Source of the DNA: Hyphomicrobiales bacterium
Lineage (GTDB): Bacteria > Pseudomonadota > Alphaproteobacteria > Rhizobiales > Rhizobiaceae
DNA length: 64,000 nt
Assembly: GCA_900489925.1 (NCBI GenBank)
Contig: UEHQ01000017.1
Span: forward strand, 265,142 to 329,141
Direction of reading: 5' to 3'
Both the position numbers and the translations under genes were made by a program. Below, piece after piece: positions 8,902-17,536 of this stretch; the stretch's first letter is position 1; each line of letters begins with the position of its first letter. Under the pieces are notes generated by a model, which ran no database searches, had not been told where the DNA came from, and worked only from the letters and a program-made list of their open reading frames with translations.

Positions 8902-10554
8902 TTAGGGGGCGTCGCCGTGCCCGAGAAGATGTGCAGAGGCTTGCCATGCGTGATGAACGATAACGTCGAGCCGCCGAGCGGTCTCCATCAGCGTGAAGGC
9001 ATCTGCCGCAGTCAACTCGCCTGATGCCACAGCCCCAATCGTTGTAGCGCGGTAGTCGCGCTGGAGGGCGTCAAGTTCCGAGGCCGCATCGTGAATCTCC
9101 GTCAGCGCCGTGGCAATTTCCGATGAGACCTTCCAACCGATAGGTGGCGCCTTTGGACTGAGGGCGCTTTCAGACGTGATAGAGTTGCCAATCTCCCCTG
9201 CGGCCCGCATGGCATTCACACCGAGTTCGGTGAGGCGACCGTCCCAAGCCGCACCTTGCGAGGCTTTCAGCAGACCGCCCTCCGTCAGTATTTCGGCTAG
9301 GCGTGCGGTGTGATCTAACGCATGCAATGTGCTCATCATTCGTAGCCGCTCGCCCTCTGTCTCCGGAGGCTCCTTCAACTCTAACAGGAAGTCTCGCACC
9401 TGCTCGAGTGTCGAAGCTGATGTCGCGCCCTGCGTTGGGGGACTGACGTCAGTGGAAAGACAAGTAGAAACCGATGTTGACGCGGTCGTCAGGACGTCGG
9501 CGATTACACGGCGCGCTGTCTCGATCGCGATCACCGGACTGGCGCGCGCGCTCGGATCGAGCGCACGCTGAAGCGGAGTTTGCCTTGACGGCAGCAGCCA
9601 TTCGACGACGCGGGTGAACCACTGCGTGGCCGGAAGCAGCACCGCGACCCCGACCACGTTGTAGGCAGTATGGTAGGCCGCAAGTAGTGTCATTCCATCT
9701 ACGGACGACGACAGTGACTTCATCAGCGTCGCAGTAAAAGGAAAGGCGAAGATCGCGATGACGGCCGCCACCAGTTTGAACAGCACATAGGCCAATGCAA
9801 GGCGTTTGGCAGTGGTACTCGCGCCTATCGCTGCCAGCGCCGAACTTGTCGCTGTTCCGATGTTCTGGCCAATGATAAGTGCCGCACCCTGTTCCAAGTT
9901 CACGGCTCCCGCAAAGAAGGCCGAGATTGTTACAGCGATGGAGGCCGTCGAGGATTGCATAACGGCAGTCATGGCAAGCCCGACGACGATTAAGGTCAGC
10001 AGTCCAATAGTTCCTTCGCCCACACTGATGCCGGGCGTTCCGAGTACCGTAGGGAGATCAGAGGGATGCAGCGTTTCGGCAAGGCCACCCATACCCTGTT
10101 GAAGGGTTGTCAGACCGTAGAGCACCAGTGCGAAGCCGGCTAGCGCGCCGCCAGCTGCGGCAATCCGCCCGCCGCCAACCAGCCTAGCCAACGCCCCGAT
10201 GAATATCAGCGGCAGCGCGTAGGTCGACAGCGACACCCGCACGCCGATCCATGCTACCAGCCAGCCGGTGCCCGTTGTGCCGACATTCGCACCGAAAACG
10301 AGGCCAAGGCCTTGCGGAAATGTCAAAAGGCCAGCGCTCACAAGGCCAATCGTTGTCATTGTTACTGCGCTCGATGACTGGACGAGCAGCGTGACGAGGG
10401 CGCCCCAAAATGCACCCGACAGCGGCGTGGCCGCAGCCTTGCCAAGCACGACGCGCAGAGCCGACCCCGCCATCGCCTTCAGCCCATCAGTCATGACGGT
10501 CATACCGAGAAGGAACAGCCCAACTCCGCCAAGAACGGCAATTGCTGTCGACAT
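8902..10554 (-). CDS. Na+/phosphate cotransporter family protein (NptA/PhoU-like)
   Basis: 550 aa inner-membrane protein. The N-terminal half (1-320) has the duplicated Na/Pi-cotransport unit, each copy with its QSS signature: Q59-SSSA and Q200-SSTA, alongside GANVGTTGT and GQNIGTATS. The C-terminal half (about 370-550) is a soluble helical PhoU-like domain. The family moves inorganic phosphate with sodium, sometimes as an exporter. The length is normal. It is probably monocistronic: the next gene on the strand is 219 bp upstream and unrelated. Confidence 0.9.
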   Translation of the reverse strand: MSTAIAVLGGVGLFLLGMTVMTDGLKAMAGSALRVVLGKAAATPLSGAFWGALVTLLVQSSSAVTMTTIGLVSAGLLTFPQGLGLVFGANVGTTGTGWLVAWIGVRVSLSTYALPLIFIGALARLVGGGRIAAAGGALAGFALVLYGLTTLQQGMGGLAETLHPSDLPTVLGTPGISVGEGTIGLLTLIVVGLAMTAVMQSSTASIAVTISAFFAGAVNLEQGAALIIGQNIGTATSSALAAIGASTTAKRLALAYVLFKLVAAVIAIFAFPFTATLMKSLSSSVDGMTLLAAYHTAYNVVGVAVLLPATQWFTRVVEWLLPSRQTPLQRALDPSARASPVIAIETARRVIADVLTTASTSVSTCLSTDVSPPTQGATSASTLEQVRDFLLELKEPPETEGERLRMMSTLHALDHTARLAEILTEGGLLKASQGAAWDGRLTELGVNAMRAAGEIGNSITSESALSPKAPPIGWKVSSEIATALTEIHDAASELDALQRDYRATTIGAVASGELTAADAFTLMETARRLDVIVHHAWQASAHLLGHGDAP

Positions 10555-10773
10555 GAAGGTCTCCCAACCTGCCCTTTGATCAGACCGGTGATATCACAAC
10601 CCTTGAGCGTCCATCAATGTGGCGCCAGCCGTGGTTTCCTGGCTCTGTCGGCGTCGACGGCTGGGTTCACGGAATGTCCGCGCTTTGGGTGCACCGCATG
10701 AAAACCGACTCTTCAACAGCCCTCGACTGACCGTCTTCAGGAGCCCGCAGGTTGTTACGTCGTCCAACGCCGC

Positions 10774-11208
10774 CTACACATAGAAATCGAGGTCGTGGAG
10801 CGCGGCGCGCACCTCCAAAAGCAGTGTAACCAGAGAGGCGGCGAAGAAGAGAAGCGCGATCGAGAACATGATTGCCGCGCCGTATTCATGCTTAAGGTTG
10901 AGAAGAGAGCTGGCAAAAGCCAGTATGACAAGCGCGGTCGTGCATATTCCGCTCATCACGGCAAACTCGATGGCCTTGTTGAGCAGTCTCGCACGCCGCT
11001 TCAATCTTGGAAGAACGATCTGAAGGTGGCTGCGGCTCAAGTCGCCCTCGGGAAAGGCGCTTAAAACATTGCTGCGATCCGCGATCCGGTTCATGCGTGT
11101 GATCAGAACCGAGATGAATGCCGCGACCGCACCCAATAGAAAGGCCGGCGCCGTCGCTTGCGAAATCACGCGAGAGATCTGTTCAGCGGTTGTAACGTCG
11201 TTCAGCAT
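10774..11208 (-). CDS. DUF2721 membrane protein
   Basis: 144 aa with three hydrophobic segments (about 20-40, 82-103 and 110-133) and the DUF2721 pattern: an N-terminal ATAPAFLLGAVAAFISVLITRMNRIADR, then a basic LPRLKRRARLLNKAI stretch between membrane spans. Role unknown; an inner-membrane location is predicted. It is separated by 172 bp from the upstream exported-protein operon, so it is probably expressed independently. Confidence 0.8.
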   Translation of the reverse strand: MLNDVTTAEQISRVISQATAPAFLLGAVAAFISVLITRMNRIADRSNVLSAFPEGDLSRSHLQIVLPRLKRRARLLNKAIEFAVMSGICTTALVILAFASSLLNLKHEYGAAIMFSIALLFFAASLVTLLLEVRAALHDLDFYV

Positions 11209-11380
11209 GACATCTCCAATCTTGAGCGCACCTTGTCAGGTTGAGCACGAGGGTGGCCTCGTGGCTCAGCAGCGTTTGTGTTCCTGGCCCCAACGGTGAC
11301 GTCGCGGACTATCGCCAAGCCGCTTACCAAGGACAGAGGGGATGAGTTTTCATCCAAGCGCAAGCCAATGTTGCAACAGA

Positions 11381-12694
11381 TTACCGATCGCAGTTTTTGG
11401 CTTCTGCCGGGCTCGTGGTTTCACACCTGCTTTTGGCCATCGGCGGCTTCGTTTCACCGCCAGACGCGACAAGCGTCTCGGCGTAGTGGCTGTAGTTCTG
11501 CCGCGTGTTCTGATCGACGATGGCGACCGGAGCAGAGACGATCAAACCAGCAGCGGTCCCGACGGTCTGCGCAGCGCCAGTCGTCGCCACCACGATATCA
11601 TCGCCAAGCCCCAGCCTGTTGTCGGTCAAGGTTTGCCCGTCGGACAGGCGCTTGCCGATCAGTTGCACGATCTCCGGCGACTCGGCGAACTTGGTGTGAT
11701 GAAGGCTGTCGCCCTCCTTGAGCTTGGTAAGATCGATAACGGTGATCTTGTTCGCTTCCAATTCCTCCCGATAAGGCGACTGATCAGGATTGATCGCTCC
11801 CAATCGGGGGACGTTGCCCCAGACGCGGCGGGAGAGAGCGAGCGCGCGGTCGTCGCGAGAGACGAAGAGCGTGAAGTGCGGCCGCTGTTTGCCCATGTCG
11901 GCGATCTGTGAGCCGAAAACGTCGACATCGACGTCCGGCGACGCCAACATGACGTTCTTGAACTTGGCTGGAAGGCCTCCGTTGCGAATGGCCATTTGCC
12001 GCAAGGATTCCAACGCCAGCCAATTGCCCATCGAGTGGGCCAGGATCGACACTTCCTTCACCTCGGGATCGCGGGCGAGATATTGAAACAGATTCTCTAC
12101 AGCGTTTCTCGTGTAGTTGGTGCTTTCGCGATCATAGCCGTAGTCCAGCAGCTTGCCGCGCGATGGCCATGTCGCGAGCACCGGCACGCTGTGGGCACCT
12201 GAATCATGCACGATCTGCGCGAAACGAAAGACGGCATCGTCGAACTGGTTATTGAACCCATGTATGAAGACCAGAACACTGCCGTCCGACGTTTTGCGGA
12301 CGTGGCTGTTCAGCCATTGTTCGGCCGTGCGGCGGTCGATTTCATCGGCCTTCAGCGTCGCAAAGTCCGTCGCCGGATTTGGCGGCAACCGTCGCGGCCA
12401 GGCGACGTCGCCGACTTTTCGAGCCTTGGCCGGCGGAATCGATACAGTAATATCGGCATAGTTCGCCGCGCGAGCGCGCTCGCCGCTGAACATCTCGCCG
12501 GGATTAGGTGACTTCGCACGGGTCGTGGCAACAAGCATCTCGACCTGGCTTGCCGAAGCATTAGCTGCTACGGGCTGGAGCACGCCGGTGGGGCGGCTAG
12601 CGCAACCGCAGAGCAAGGTCAAGATCACCGCTGCGCTAAGAAAGCCGAGCGAGCATCGAACGACACTGTAGGAACTCTGGAAAAAATTAGCCAA
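11381..12694 (-). CDS. Lipoprotein alpha/beta hydrolase (DUF900 family)
   Basis: 437 aa from a TTG start at 12694, chosen because GGGGGA lies about 8 nt upstream, it follows the preceding stop by 25 nt, and a lipoprotein signal begins there (lipobox LLCGC, lipid Cys at 31). No ATG fits except one well inside the upstream gene. The DUF900 hydrolase core has VLVFIHGFNNQF (oxyanion loop), the nucleophile elbow AHSMGNW, the acid in ASPDVDVDVF and a late His in HHTKFAES, so the triad seems complete. Likely membrane-anchored facing the periplasm. Last gene of the six-gene exported-protein operon. Substrate unknown. Confidence 0.82.
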   Translation of the reverse strand: MANFFQSSYSVVRCSLGFLSAAVILTLLCGCASRPTGVLQPVAANASASQVEMLVATTRAKSPNPGEMFSGERARAANYADITVSIPPAKARKVGDVAWPRRLPPNPATDFATLKADEIDRRTAEQWLNSHVRKTSDGSVLVFIHGFNNQFDDAVFRFAQIVHDSGAHSVPVLATWPSRGKLLDYGYDRESTNYTRNAVENLFQYLARDPEVKEVSILAHSMGNWLALESLRQMAIRNGGLPAKFKNVMLASPDVDVDVFGSQIADMGKQRPHFTLFVSRDDRALALSRRVWGNVPRLGAINPDQSPYREELEANKITVIDLTKLKEGDSLHHTKFAESPEIVQLIGKRLSDGQTLTDNRLGLGDDIVVATTGAAQTVGTAAGLIVSAPVAIVDQNTRQNYSHYAETLVASGGETKPPMAKSRCETTSPAEAKNCDR

Positions 12695-12719
12695 ACCCAA
12701 TCCCCCGTGTGGCTTCGAA

Positions 12720-13508
12720 CTAGAAATGAACGACCAAGCCGAGGATGGGCCCCTGTTGGACGACATCGAATTCGAAGCCGTCGTTTTCAAAATCGACGCC
12801 GATGGCACGATATCCGACCAAAGCTGAGAAAGTCTCGTTGAATTTGTAGCCTAAGGTTGCAGCAACGTCCCAGTCGAGGTCTGCGCCACCGCCCCCGACA
12901 AGACCCCATCCGCTGAGGTAGACATTCGGGGTCAGCGAATAGCTTCCCTTGAGGCCGCCGACGGCATCGACCCAGGTGTCGCCGTCGCTCCTCGATCTGC
13001 CGTCGAGAATGCCGCCCTGCAACGAAATCGTCGTGTCGACCGACCAGATCCGCGCGCCGCCAACAACGTCAAGCTGGCCGGTTGCATCTTCCAGCACCGA
13101 ATACCCACCGCCAATGAGCCCGCTGAAAACTTCAGTTTCGAGCTTCCCGTCATCGGCCAGAACGCCAAAGGGTGTTGCCTTGCTGCCGGATATTTTCGTG
13201 TAGAGAACGTCGCCGAAAATAGAGTATCGGTCGTAACGAGCCTCTCCTATGGCCATGGCGCCAAAGTCGAGATGGTCCCAGATTTCACTGAAGGAGGTAT
13301 CCACGAGAACCGCCGGCAGGCCGAACTGGGCAACGTCACCGGATAGCCCCGCGCCCCAGAAATAGGGTGCGAAGACAAAGGTCCAGCCACTCTCCGTTTC
13401 GATCTTCTTGGCGTCAGGAGTGACCGTGCGTGCCATATCGGCGGCGAGTGCGACGCTGTTGAGCAACAGCGCCGCACTCAATGACATCGTCCAGAATTTC
13501 AGCCGCAT
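12720..13508 (-). CDS. Putative outer-membrane beta-barrel protein
   Basis: 262 aa with a signal peptide (MRLKFWTMSLSAALLLNSVALA) and alternating-polarity strands, for example TFVFAPYFWGAGLSGDV, ARYDRYSIFGDVLY, FSALVGYRAIGVDF and the terminal GPILGLVVHF. It ends in Phe, the usual sorting signal for outer-membrane barrels. About eight strands are likely. Fifth gene of the exported-protein operon, 15 nt after the preceding gene and 25 nt before the lipoprotein hydrolase. Function unknown; a small porin or structural barrel are both possible. Confidence 0.75.
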   Translation of the reverse strand: MRLKFWTMSLSAALLLNSVALAADMARTVTPDAKKIETESGWTFVFAPYFWGAGLSGDVAQFGLPAVLVDTSFSEIWDHLDFGAMAIGEARYDRYSIFGDVLYTKISGSKATPFGVLADDGKLETEVFSGLIGGGYSVLEDATGQLDVVGGARIWSVDTTISLQGGILDGRSRSDGDTWVDAVGGLKGSYSLTPNVYLSGWGLVGGGGADLDWDVAATLGYKFNETFSALVGYRAIGVDFENDGFEFDVVQQGPILGLVVHF

Positions 13509-13523
13509 TGAAAATCTCGAGTG

Positions 13524-14165
13524 CTAGTAGCAGGGAGGATACGGATAGAAGCCGCAAGCCGGCCGGCCGTAGGCCGCCGCCGCTCCCGCTGCTGCTCCGG
13601 CATACCATGCTCCCCGAAATGCAGTGCGGCGTGCCACTCCTGCAAAGGACATCGGTGTTCTCGGCATGCCAATGATGTCGATAAAGATCGATGCCGGGCC
13701 ATCGGCCTTGGAAAGACTGCCCTCCAGCACATCCACCTTGAATGACAGGTTCATACCTTCGAGCTTTGGTTCCTTCAGCACGACGACAGCGTCTTCGACG
13801 CCTGATGCATCCTTGTTGAGCACCGAGATGGTAGCGTTCGGCGGATCCTTTTCAAAGCTGCCGCCCTGTGCCCATTCTTCCAGCAGGTGTTTGGTCAAGG
13901 CATGGCCGGCGGAGCGAACCGGCCGATCGGCGAACAGGATCGAGTTGCCGGAAATGCTCGTCAGGGTGAGAGTATCGCCCTTCAATGTCGCACCGCCGGA
14001 ATTCATCACGATCAGCGAGGGGACCAGCTCGGTCTTCTGATTGCTCGGCGCGCCGATGGACTTCGCTGCGGGAGCCGAAATCGCGTCCTGTGCCAGCGCG
14101 GCGCCGGCGCACAGGGCAATCCCCGCCAAGGCTGCAATCGTCAATGCAGTTCTTCTGAAGGTCAT
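13524..14165 (-). CDS. Secreted hypothetical protein
   Basis: 213 aa from the ATG at 14165, preceded by AAGGAG. It has a clear signal peptide (MTFRRTALTIAALAGIALCAGAALA). The mature region resembles a beta-rich domain (SLIVMNSGGATLKGDTLTL, ILFADRPVRSAGH, ATISVLNKD), then VVVLKEPKLEG and SLSKADGPASIFIDIIG. It ends in an Ala/Gly linker and a Cys/Tyr/Pro tail. Fourth gene of the exported operon, directly after the DUF1254 gene. I do not recognise the family firmly. It is probably periplasmic. Confidence 0.7.
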   Translation of the reverse strand: MTFRRTALTIAALAGIALCAGAALAQDAISAPAAKSIGAPSNQKTELVPSLIVMNSGGATLKGDTLTLTSISGNSILFADRPVRSAGHALTKHLLEEWAQGGSFEKDPPNATISVLNKDASGVEDAVVVLKEPKLEGMNLSFKVDVLEGSLSKADGPASIFIDIIGMPRTPMSFAGVARRTAFRGAWYAGAAAGAAAAYGRPACGFYPYPPCY

Positions 14166-14235
14166 GATATTTCTCCTTCGAATGATGAGAACGATCCGGC
14201 CCGTCGTCCCCCGTTGGAGACGACGGGCCGGCGCA

Positions 14236-15669
14236 CTAGCTGCGCACCTCGACGGGCGGGATCGTCCAGGTCGCATCGATGATCGAGGGGTCGTTCTCGT
14301 TCGGCCAATACATTCTGAGCATCAGGAGGAACTTGCCGGCCGGTGCAGGCAGCCAGTTCGACTCCTTGCCTGCACCCGGAGACTCGTGCTGCAGGAAAAG
14401 GTCTAACGACCCATCGGCATTGTACTTCAGGTCCTGTCGGGGGCTGATGGAGTAGCGATTGATGGGGTTGACGACGAAGAAGTAGTTCTCGTCATACATG
14501 GTGATCGACCAAAAGCCGGAGACCGGTGGCGCCTTGCCCTTGTCGAAGTGGATGACGTAATTCTTCCGGCCGTCATAAGCCCGCTCGTGGGCGTCCTTTT
14601 GGGACGTCGGATAGACCGCGTCCTGGGGGCGATTGGCACCGAGACCAATGGCAGTGATGAGAGCCCGCATGAGATAGTCGGTGCCGTAAAGCCCGGTCTT
14701 GGTCGTAAATGCCCAGCCGTTAATATTCTTGACCTGGCTGTTGACCTTGAACTGCAGCATGATCCGATCAAACCCGACCGTCGGGATCCGCTTCTGGAAG
14801 TCAGCCTTCAGCTTGCTGGCGTCAAAATCTTTGCCCGCGACCAATCCTATGCGCTCAAACCGTTCCAGTGCGGGCGCATCTGCGTCTGATGGCGGGTTGG
14901 TCTTCATGAGCTCCGCAAGCAGCGTGAAATACTCGACGGCAGTCAGACGGTTCACCTGGTCGCGCACGGCCGTTTTCATGTCGATTGAAGGATCGACCTT
15001 GCCGGCAGGCGGCGTGTAGTCCTTGCCATAGGCGCTGAGCGGGACCAGCTTGAACTCGTCCTGCAACTTATGGACCGCGGCGTAGTCCTCGGGCGTTCCT
15101 GTGCAGTAAATTCGGCCAAGCAGCCAGACGATATTGGTCGGGGACTCGTATTTCGTGACGCCGTCCGGAAGCTTGCCACTCCAGCCGGGGGCCGTGATCG
15201 CATATGTCTGCGCCCCCGTCCCCGTCGTCCGCTTGCCCGGCACCTGAAAGACGTTTGTCCAGCCATCGAGCATCGGCAGCAGGAAATACCGGTCTTTCAT
15301 GTCGGGCACGCTGAGCACGTATGGCTCCTTGCCGACATCAAGCCAGGCGGTCGTGTAGAGCGTATCTGCGTTCGGCGCGGTGACATCCTTGAAGGATGCA
15401 TCCGGATACTGGCGCAGCTTGATGATATGCCCCATTGGGCCGCGGGTGCCCTTGAGTTCCGCCACGTTGGTCATGATGCGGCGTGTCATCTCCATGGTCA
15501 CCAACGGGTAGCCATAGATGTAAGCATCGGTGGCAATCCAGAAATCCTCAAGGTCCGCACCGAGCTGCAATCCTCCTTCGCCGAACTCGGCATAGGCAGG
15601 AGAGATTGCGGTTCCAGCGAGAAGGCTGAGGCCAGCGAAAGTCAGGGTTCGACGGGTGATATTCATCAT
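14236..15669 (-). CDS. DUF1254/DUF1214 domain exported protein
   Basis: 477 aa. A signal peptide with twin Arg (NITRRTLTFAGLSLLAG) suggests Tat or Sec export. DUF1254 spans about 50-190 (AYIYGYPLVTMEMTRR, PNADTLYTTAWLDVG) and DUF1214 about 340-460 (GFWSITMYDENYFFV, NRYSISPRQDL, LLMLRMYWPNENDP). These domains commonly occur together in periplasmic proteins without a proven activity. Two adjacent ATGs (15669, 15666) follow AAGGAG; the second has better spacing. Third gene of the operon, 19 nt after the OmpA-like gene. Confidence 0.87.
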   Translation of the reverse strand: MMNITRRTLTFAGLSLLAGTAISPAYAEFGEGGLQLGADLEDFWIATDAYIYGYPLVTMEMTRRIMTNVAELKGTRGPMGHIIKLRQYPDASFKDVTAPNADTLYTTAWLDVGKEPYVLSVPDMKDRYFLLPMLDGWTNVFQVPGKRTTGTGAQTYAITAPGWSGKLPDGVTKYESPTNIVWLLGRIYCTGTPEDYAAVHKLQDEFKLVPLSAYGKDYTPPAGKVDPSIDMKTAVRDQVNRLTAVEYFTLLAELMKTNPPSDADAPALERFERIGLVAGKDFDASKLKADFQKRIPTVGFDRIMLQFKVNSQVKNINGWAFTTKTGLYGTDYLMRALITAIGLGANRPQDAVYPTSQKDAHERAYDGRKNYVIHFDKGKAPPVSGFWSITMYDENYFFVVNPINRYSISPRQDLKYNADGSLDLFLQHESPGAGKESNWLPAPAGKFLLMLRMYWPNENDPSIIDATWTIPPVEVRS

Positions 15670-15688
15670 GAGCTCCTTCCAGACAGTG

Positions 15689-16258
15689 CTACTTGAGCAA
15701 TCCGACGTTGATCAGCTGGACCCTCCGATTTGCGGCGGCCTTCGGATCGGCGACGTTCAATGGCATTTCCTCACCGACACCAACCGCGAACAGCCGGTCG
15801 GGTGCGACGGCGAATGTCGTACTCAAAGCGTCCCGGATCGCATCGGCGCGGGCCGCGCTGAGTTTGAGATTGTCTTTCGCGTCGCCGGTCGAATCGGTGT
15901 GACCAACGATCAAGATCTTGTGGCCGAGCAATCTCGGATCATGGAGCGCATCAGCAATCACGCCGACATTTCGATACGACTCCGGTGCGATCGCCACCGA
16001 GTCGAGTTCAAACTCGATATCGACGTTGATCTGTGGCATCGCTGCGAGCCGGGACCACGTCGGCAGCGCATCGCTTCCCTTGCCGACATTTGCAGCGACC
16101 TCCTCGATAAGCAGCGCCGCGTCGATCGATGGCGCTCCCTCGGAGACTTGGCCGAGGGTCGCGATCAGCTGCTGGTTGGTGAACGTTTCTGCGCTCGCAG
16201 CACCCGCTGCGACCAGACCAACCAGTGTGAGCATGAACCGAAATTCTGAAATCCGCAT
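15689..16258 (-). CDS. OmpA-family (peptidoglycan-associated) protein
   Basis: 189 aa from ATG 16258, preceded by GGGAGGGG. Signal peptide (MRISEFRFMLTLVGLVAAGAASA), then a short spacer and a C-terminal OmpA/MotB domain (about 85-189) with GHTDSTGD, LSAARADAIRDAL and the closing NRRVQL. This domain binds diaminopimelate in peptidoglycan. No barrel or lipobox is present, so the protein is probably periplasmic and wall-associated. Second gene of the operon, 19 nt after the Cys-rich gene. Confidence 0.85.
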   Translation of the reverse strand: MRISEFRFMLTLVGLVAAGAASAETFTNQQLIATLGQVSEGAPSIDAALLIEEVAANVGKGSDALPTWSRLAAMPQINVDIEFELDSVAIAPESYRNVGVIADALHDPRLLGHKILIVGHTDSTGDAKDNLKLSAARADAIRDALSTTFAVAPDRLFAVGVGEEMPLNVADPKAAANRRVQLINVGLLK

Positions 16259-16277
16259 TTGCCCCTCCCAGCCAAGG

Positions 16278-16703
16278 TTATCGCCAACCGGCATCCGTTA
16301 TGACCTGGCTACACTTCTTGCCGACGACCTCTGTCGCCCTGGCCAGACAATTGACAAGGTTCGCCTCGCCGGGTGCCACGCCGTGGCAGACCCGCGCCGC
16401 ATCCTCGCGGCAAATCTTGGTAACGCTGGCCTGTGCCTCCAGACGCTGCTGGATCGAATTCGTCACCTCACCGAGCGTCGTGGTGCAGGTCGGGGAAACC
16501 TCGGCCTCATGCTGCTGCAGGCATTGTTGAATGCTGTTGTTGGCGAGGTTCACGCCCTTGCAGTGCTTCTTGATGTCGGCGCTACAGGCCTGGGCGAGCG
16601 TCGATACGGCATCTGCAAAGCTGATCGTCTCCGCGCGGACGACGCTGGCGGCAACCAACGTCGCGAAAAGCGCGCAACTGAAAATGCGAGATCGTTTCTG
16701 CAT
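16278..16703 (-). CDS. Secreted cysteine-rich repeat protein
   Basis: 141 aa with a signal peptide (MQKRSRIFSCALFATLVAASVVRA). The mature part carries two copies of a four-Cys repeat of the Golgi-apparatus-protein-1 type (ACSADIKKHCKG...QQCLQQ...C and ICREDAARVCHG...VNCLAR...C). These should form disulfides in the periplasm. First gene of the six-gene operon. A palindromic box lies about 160-200 bp upstream (16862-16906), matching one near the two-component genes, so it is probably regulated by them. Function unknown. Confidence 0.8.
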   Translation of the reverse strand: MQKRSRIFSCALFATLVAASVVRAETISFADAVSTLAQACSADIKKHCKGVNLANNSIQQCLQQHEAEVSPTCTTTLGEVTNSIQQRLEAQASVTKICREDAARVCHGVAPGEANLVNCLARATEVVGKKCSQVITDAGWR

Positions 16704-17044
16704 GCGCTTCCCCTCAACAATTTCTCGGTATTCTGCGACTTGCTCAGTTGCCTCAATGAGAAGGCGAGTACGGTAGGCGCCGCAGGATGGACGTCGATGC
16801 CAGTCAGACGCCCGCCTAGCGCTGACCCCAACGTTAGGTTGCTTAAAACGAGGCCAAAAATCACCTCGTAATATTACGAGTTCCCGGGTGGAAAATTTAC
16901 GAGGTGCGCGCTCGCCTCATCGGTCAAAGCCTTCTCGAAGGCCCGCCCTCGGAGGTTGATCCGTCCATAACCTCACGATTTCTATTGATAATTCTTGTCT
17001 CAGCACTCGTGTTGCTGCGGCGGAACTGACTGTTCAAGTGCCCG
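16704..17044. other. Promoter region of the exported-protein operon
   Basis: 341 bp between the lone receiver gene and the Cys-rich gene. It contains the palindromic box described at 16862-16906. No other gene is seen. Promoter hexamers were not assigned. Confidence 0.5.
16862..16906. promoter_or_regulatory. 45-bp palindromic box A, candidate response-regulator binding site
   Basis: The outer arms CACCTCGTAA (16862-16871) and TTTACGAGGTG (16896-16906) are inverted. Inside sits a perfect 16-bp palindrome, CTCGTAATATTACGAG (16865-16880). The block matches a second 45-bp block at 17483-17527 at 33 of 45 positions without gaps. It lies upstream of the exported-protein operon. NarL-type regulators bind inverted short sites, so the adjacent response regulator is the obvious candidate. 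Confidence 0.6.
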
Positions 17045-17428
17045 TCACCGCTCAGCAGTACCTAGGAGCGCCGCATCCAGCGCGGGGATGAGGTCTGTTG
17101 CAATCGCTCGCTTGAGCACGAACGCATCCGCTCCCGCCCGCAAGACTGCGCGGCGGACACTCGGCTCGTCGTGAACGCTGATGGCGATCAGCTTGAGGTC
17201 GCAAAACTGTTCGCGCAGGCGGCTGATGATGTTCGAGCCGTTGCCATGCGAAATCGATATGTCCACAATAGCAAGCTCCACGCGCATGCGGTCGATGGTC
17301 GTAAACAACGACGGCTCGTCCGCGACCATCACGACAACGGCAAACGTCGTCTCCAATAGACCGCGAATGCCGTCGCTCAAGGCCAGGTGGCGGTCGGCTA
17401 GCAGAGCGCAACGAGGTGACTGGCTAAT
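17045..17428 (-). CDS. Single-domain response regulator receiver, probable ATT start
   Basis: Homology to receiver domains extends upstream of the first ordinary start (TTG at 17380): the in-frame sequence CALLADRHLALSDGIRG supplies the missing first strand and acidic pocket. Upstream to the stop codon the frame has no ATG, GTG or TTG. The best start is ATT at 17428 with AGGGAGG 5 nt before it, giving about 127 aa. The phospho-acceptor Asp (AIVDISIS), the Ser switch residue (AISVHDE) and the Lys (FVLKRA) are present; the acidic pair is D-R rather than D-D. No output domain. It lies between the response regulator gene and the exported operon and may act as a phosphate sink or relay. Confidence 0.7.
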   Translation of the reverse strand: MSQSPRCALLADRHLALSDGIRGLLETTFAVVVMVADEPSLFTTIDRMRVELAIVDISISHGNGSNIISRLREQFCDLKLIAISVHDEPSVRRAVLRAGADAFVLKRAIATDLIPALDAALLGTAER

Positions 17429-17482
17429 CGTACCCTCCCTTAGGCGGACAGCCTAAAAAATCGGTTGAGGGAACTGAAATGT

Positions 17483-17527
17483 CACCTCGCAAAAATACGG
17501 GTTCTCAGCCCGAAAATTTACGGGGGC
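17483..17527. promoter_or_regulatory. 45-bp palindromic box B, upstream of the receiver gene
   Basis: Begins CACCTCGCAAAAATACGGG and ends GAAAATTTACGGGGGC. It aligns without gaps to box A (16862-16906) at 33 of 45 positions, though its symmetry is weaker. It fills the gap between the NarL-type regulator stop codon and the receiver gene, 55 bp before the proposed ATT start. Probably the operator of the receiver gene. Confidence 0.55.
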
Positions 17528-17536
17528 CTCAAGCGT

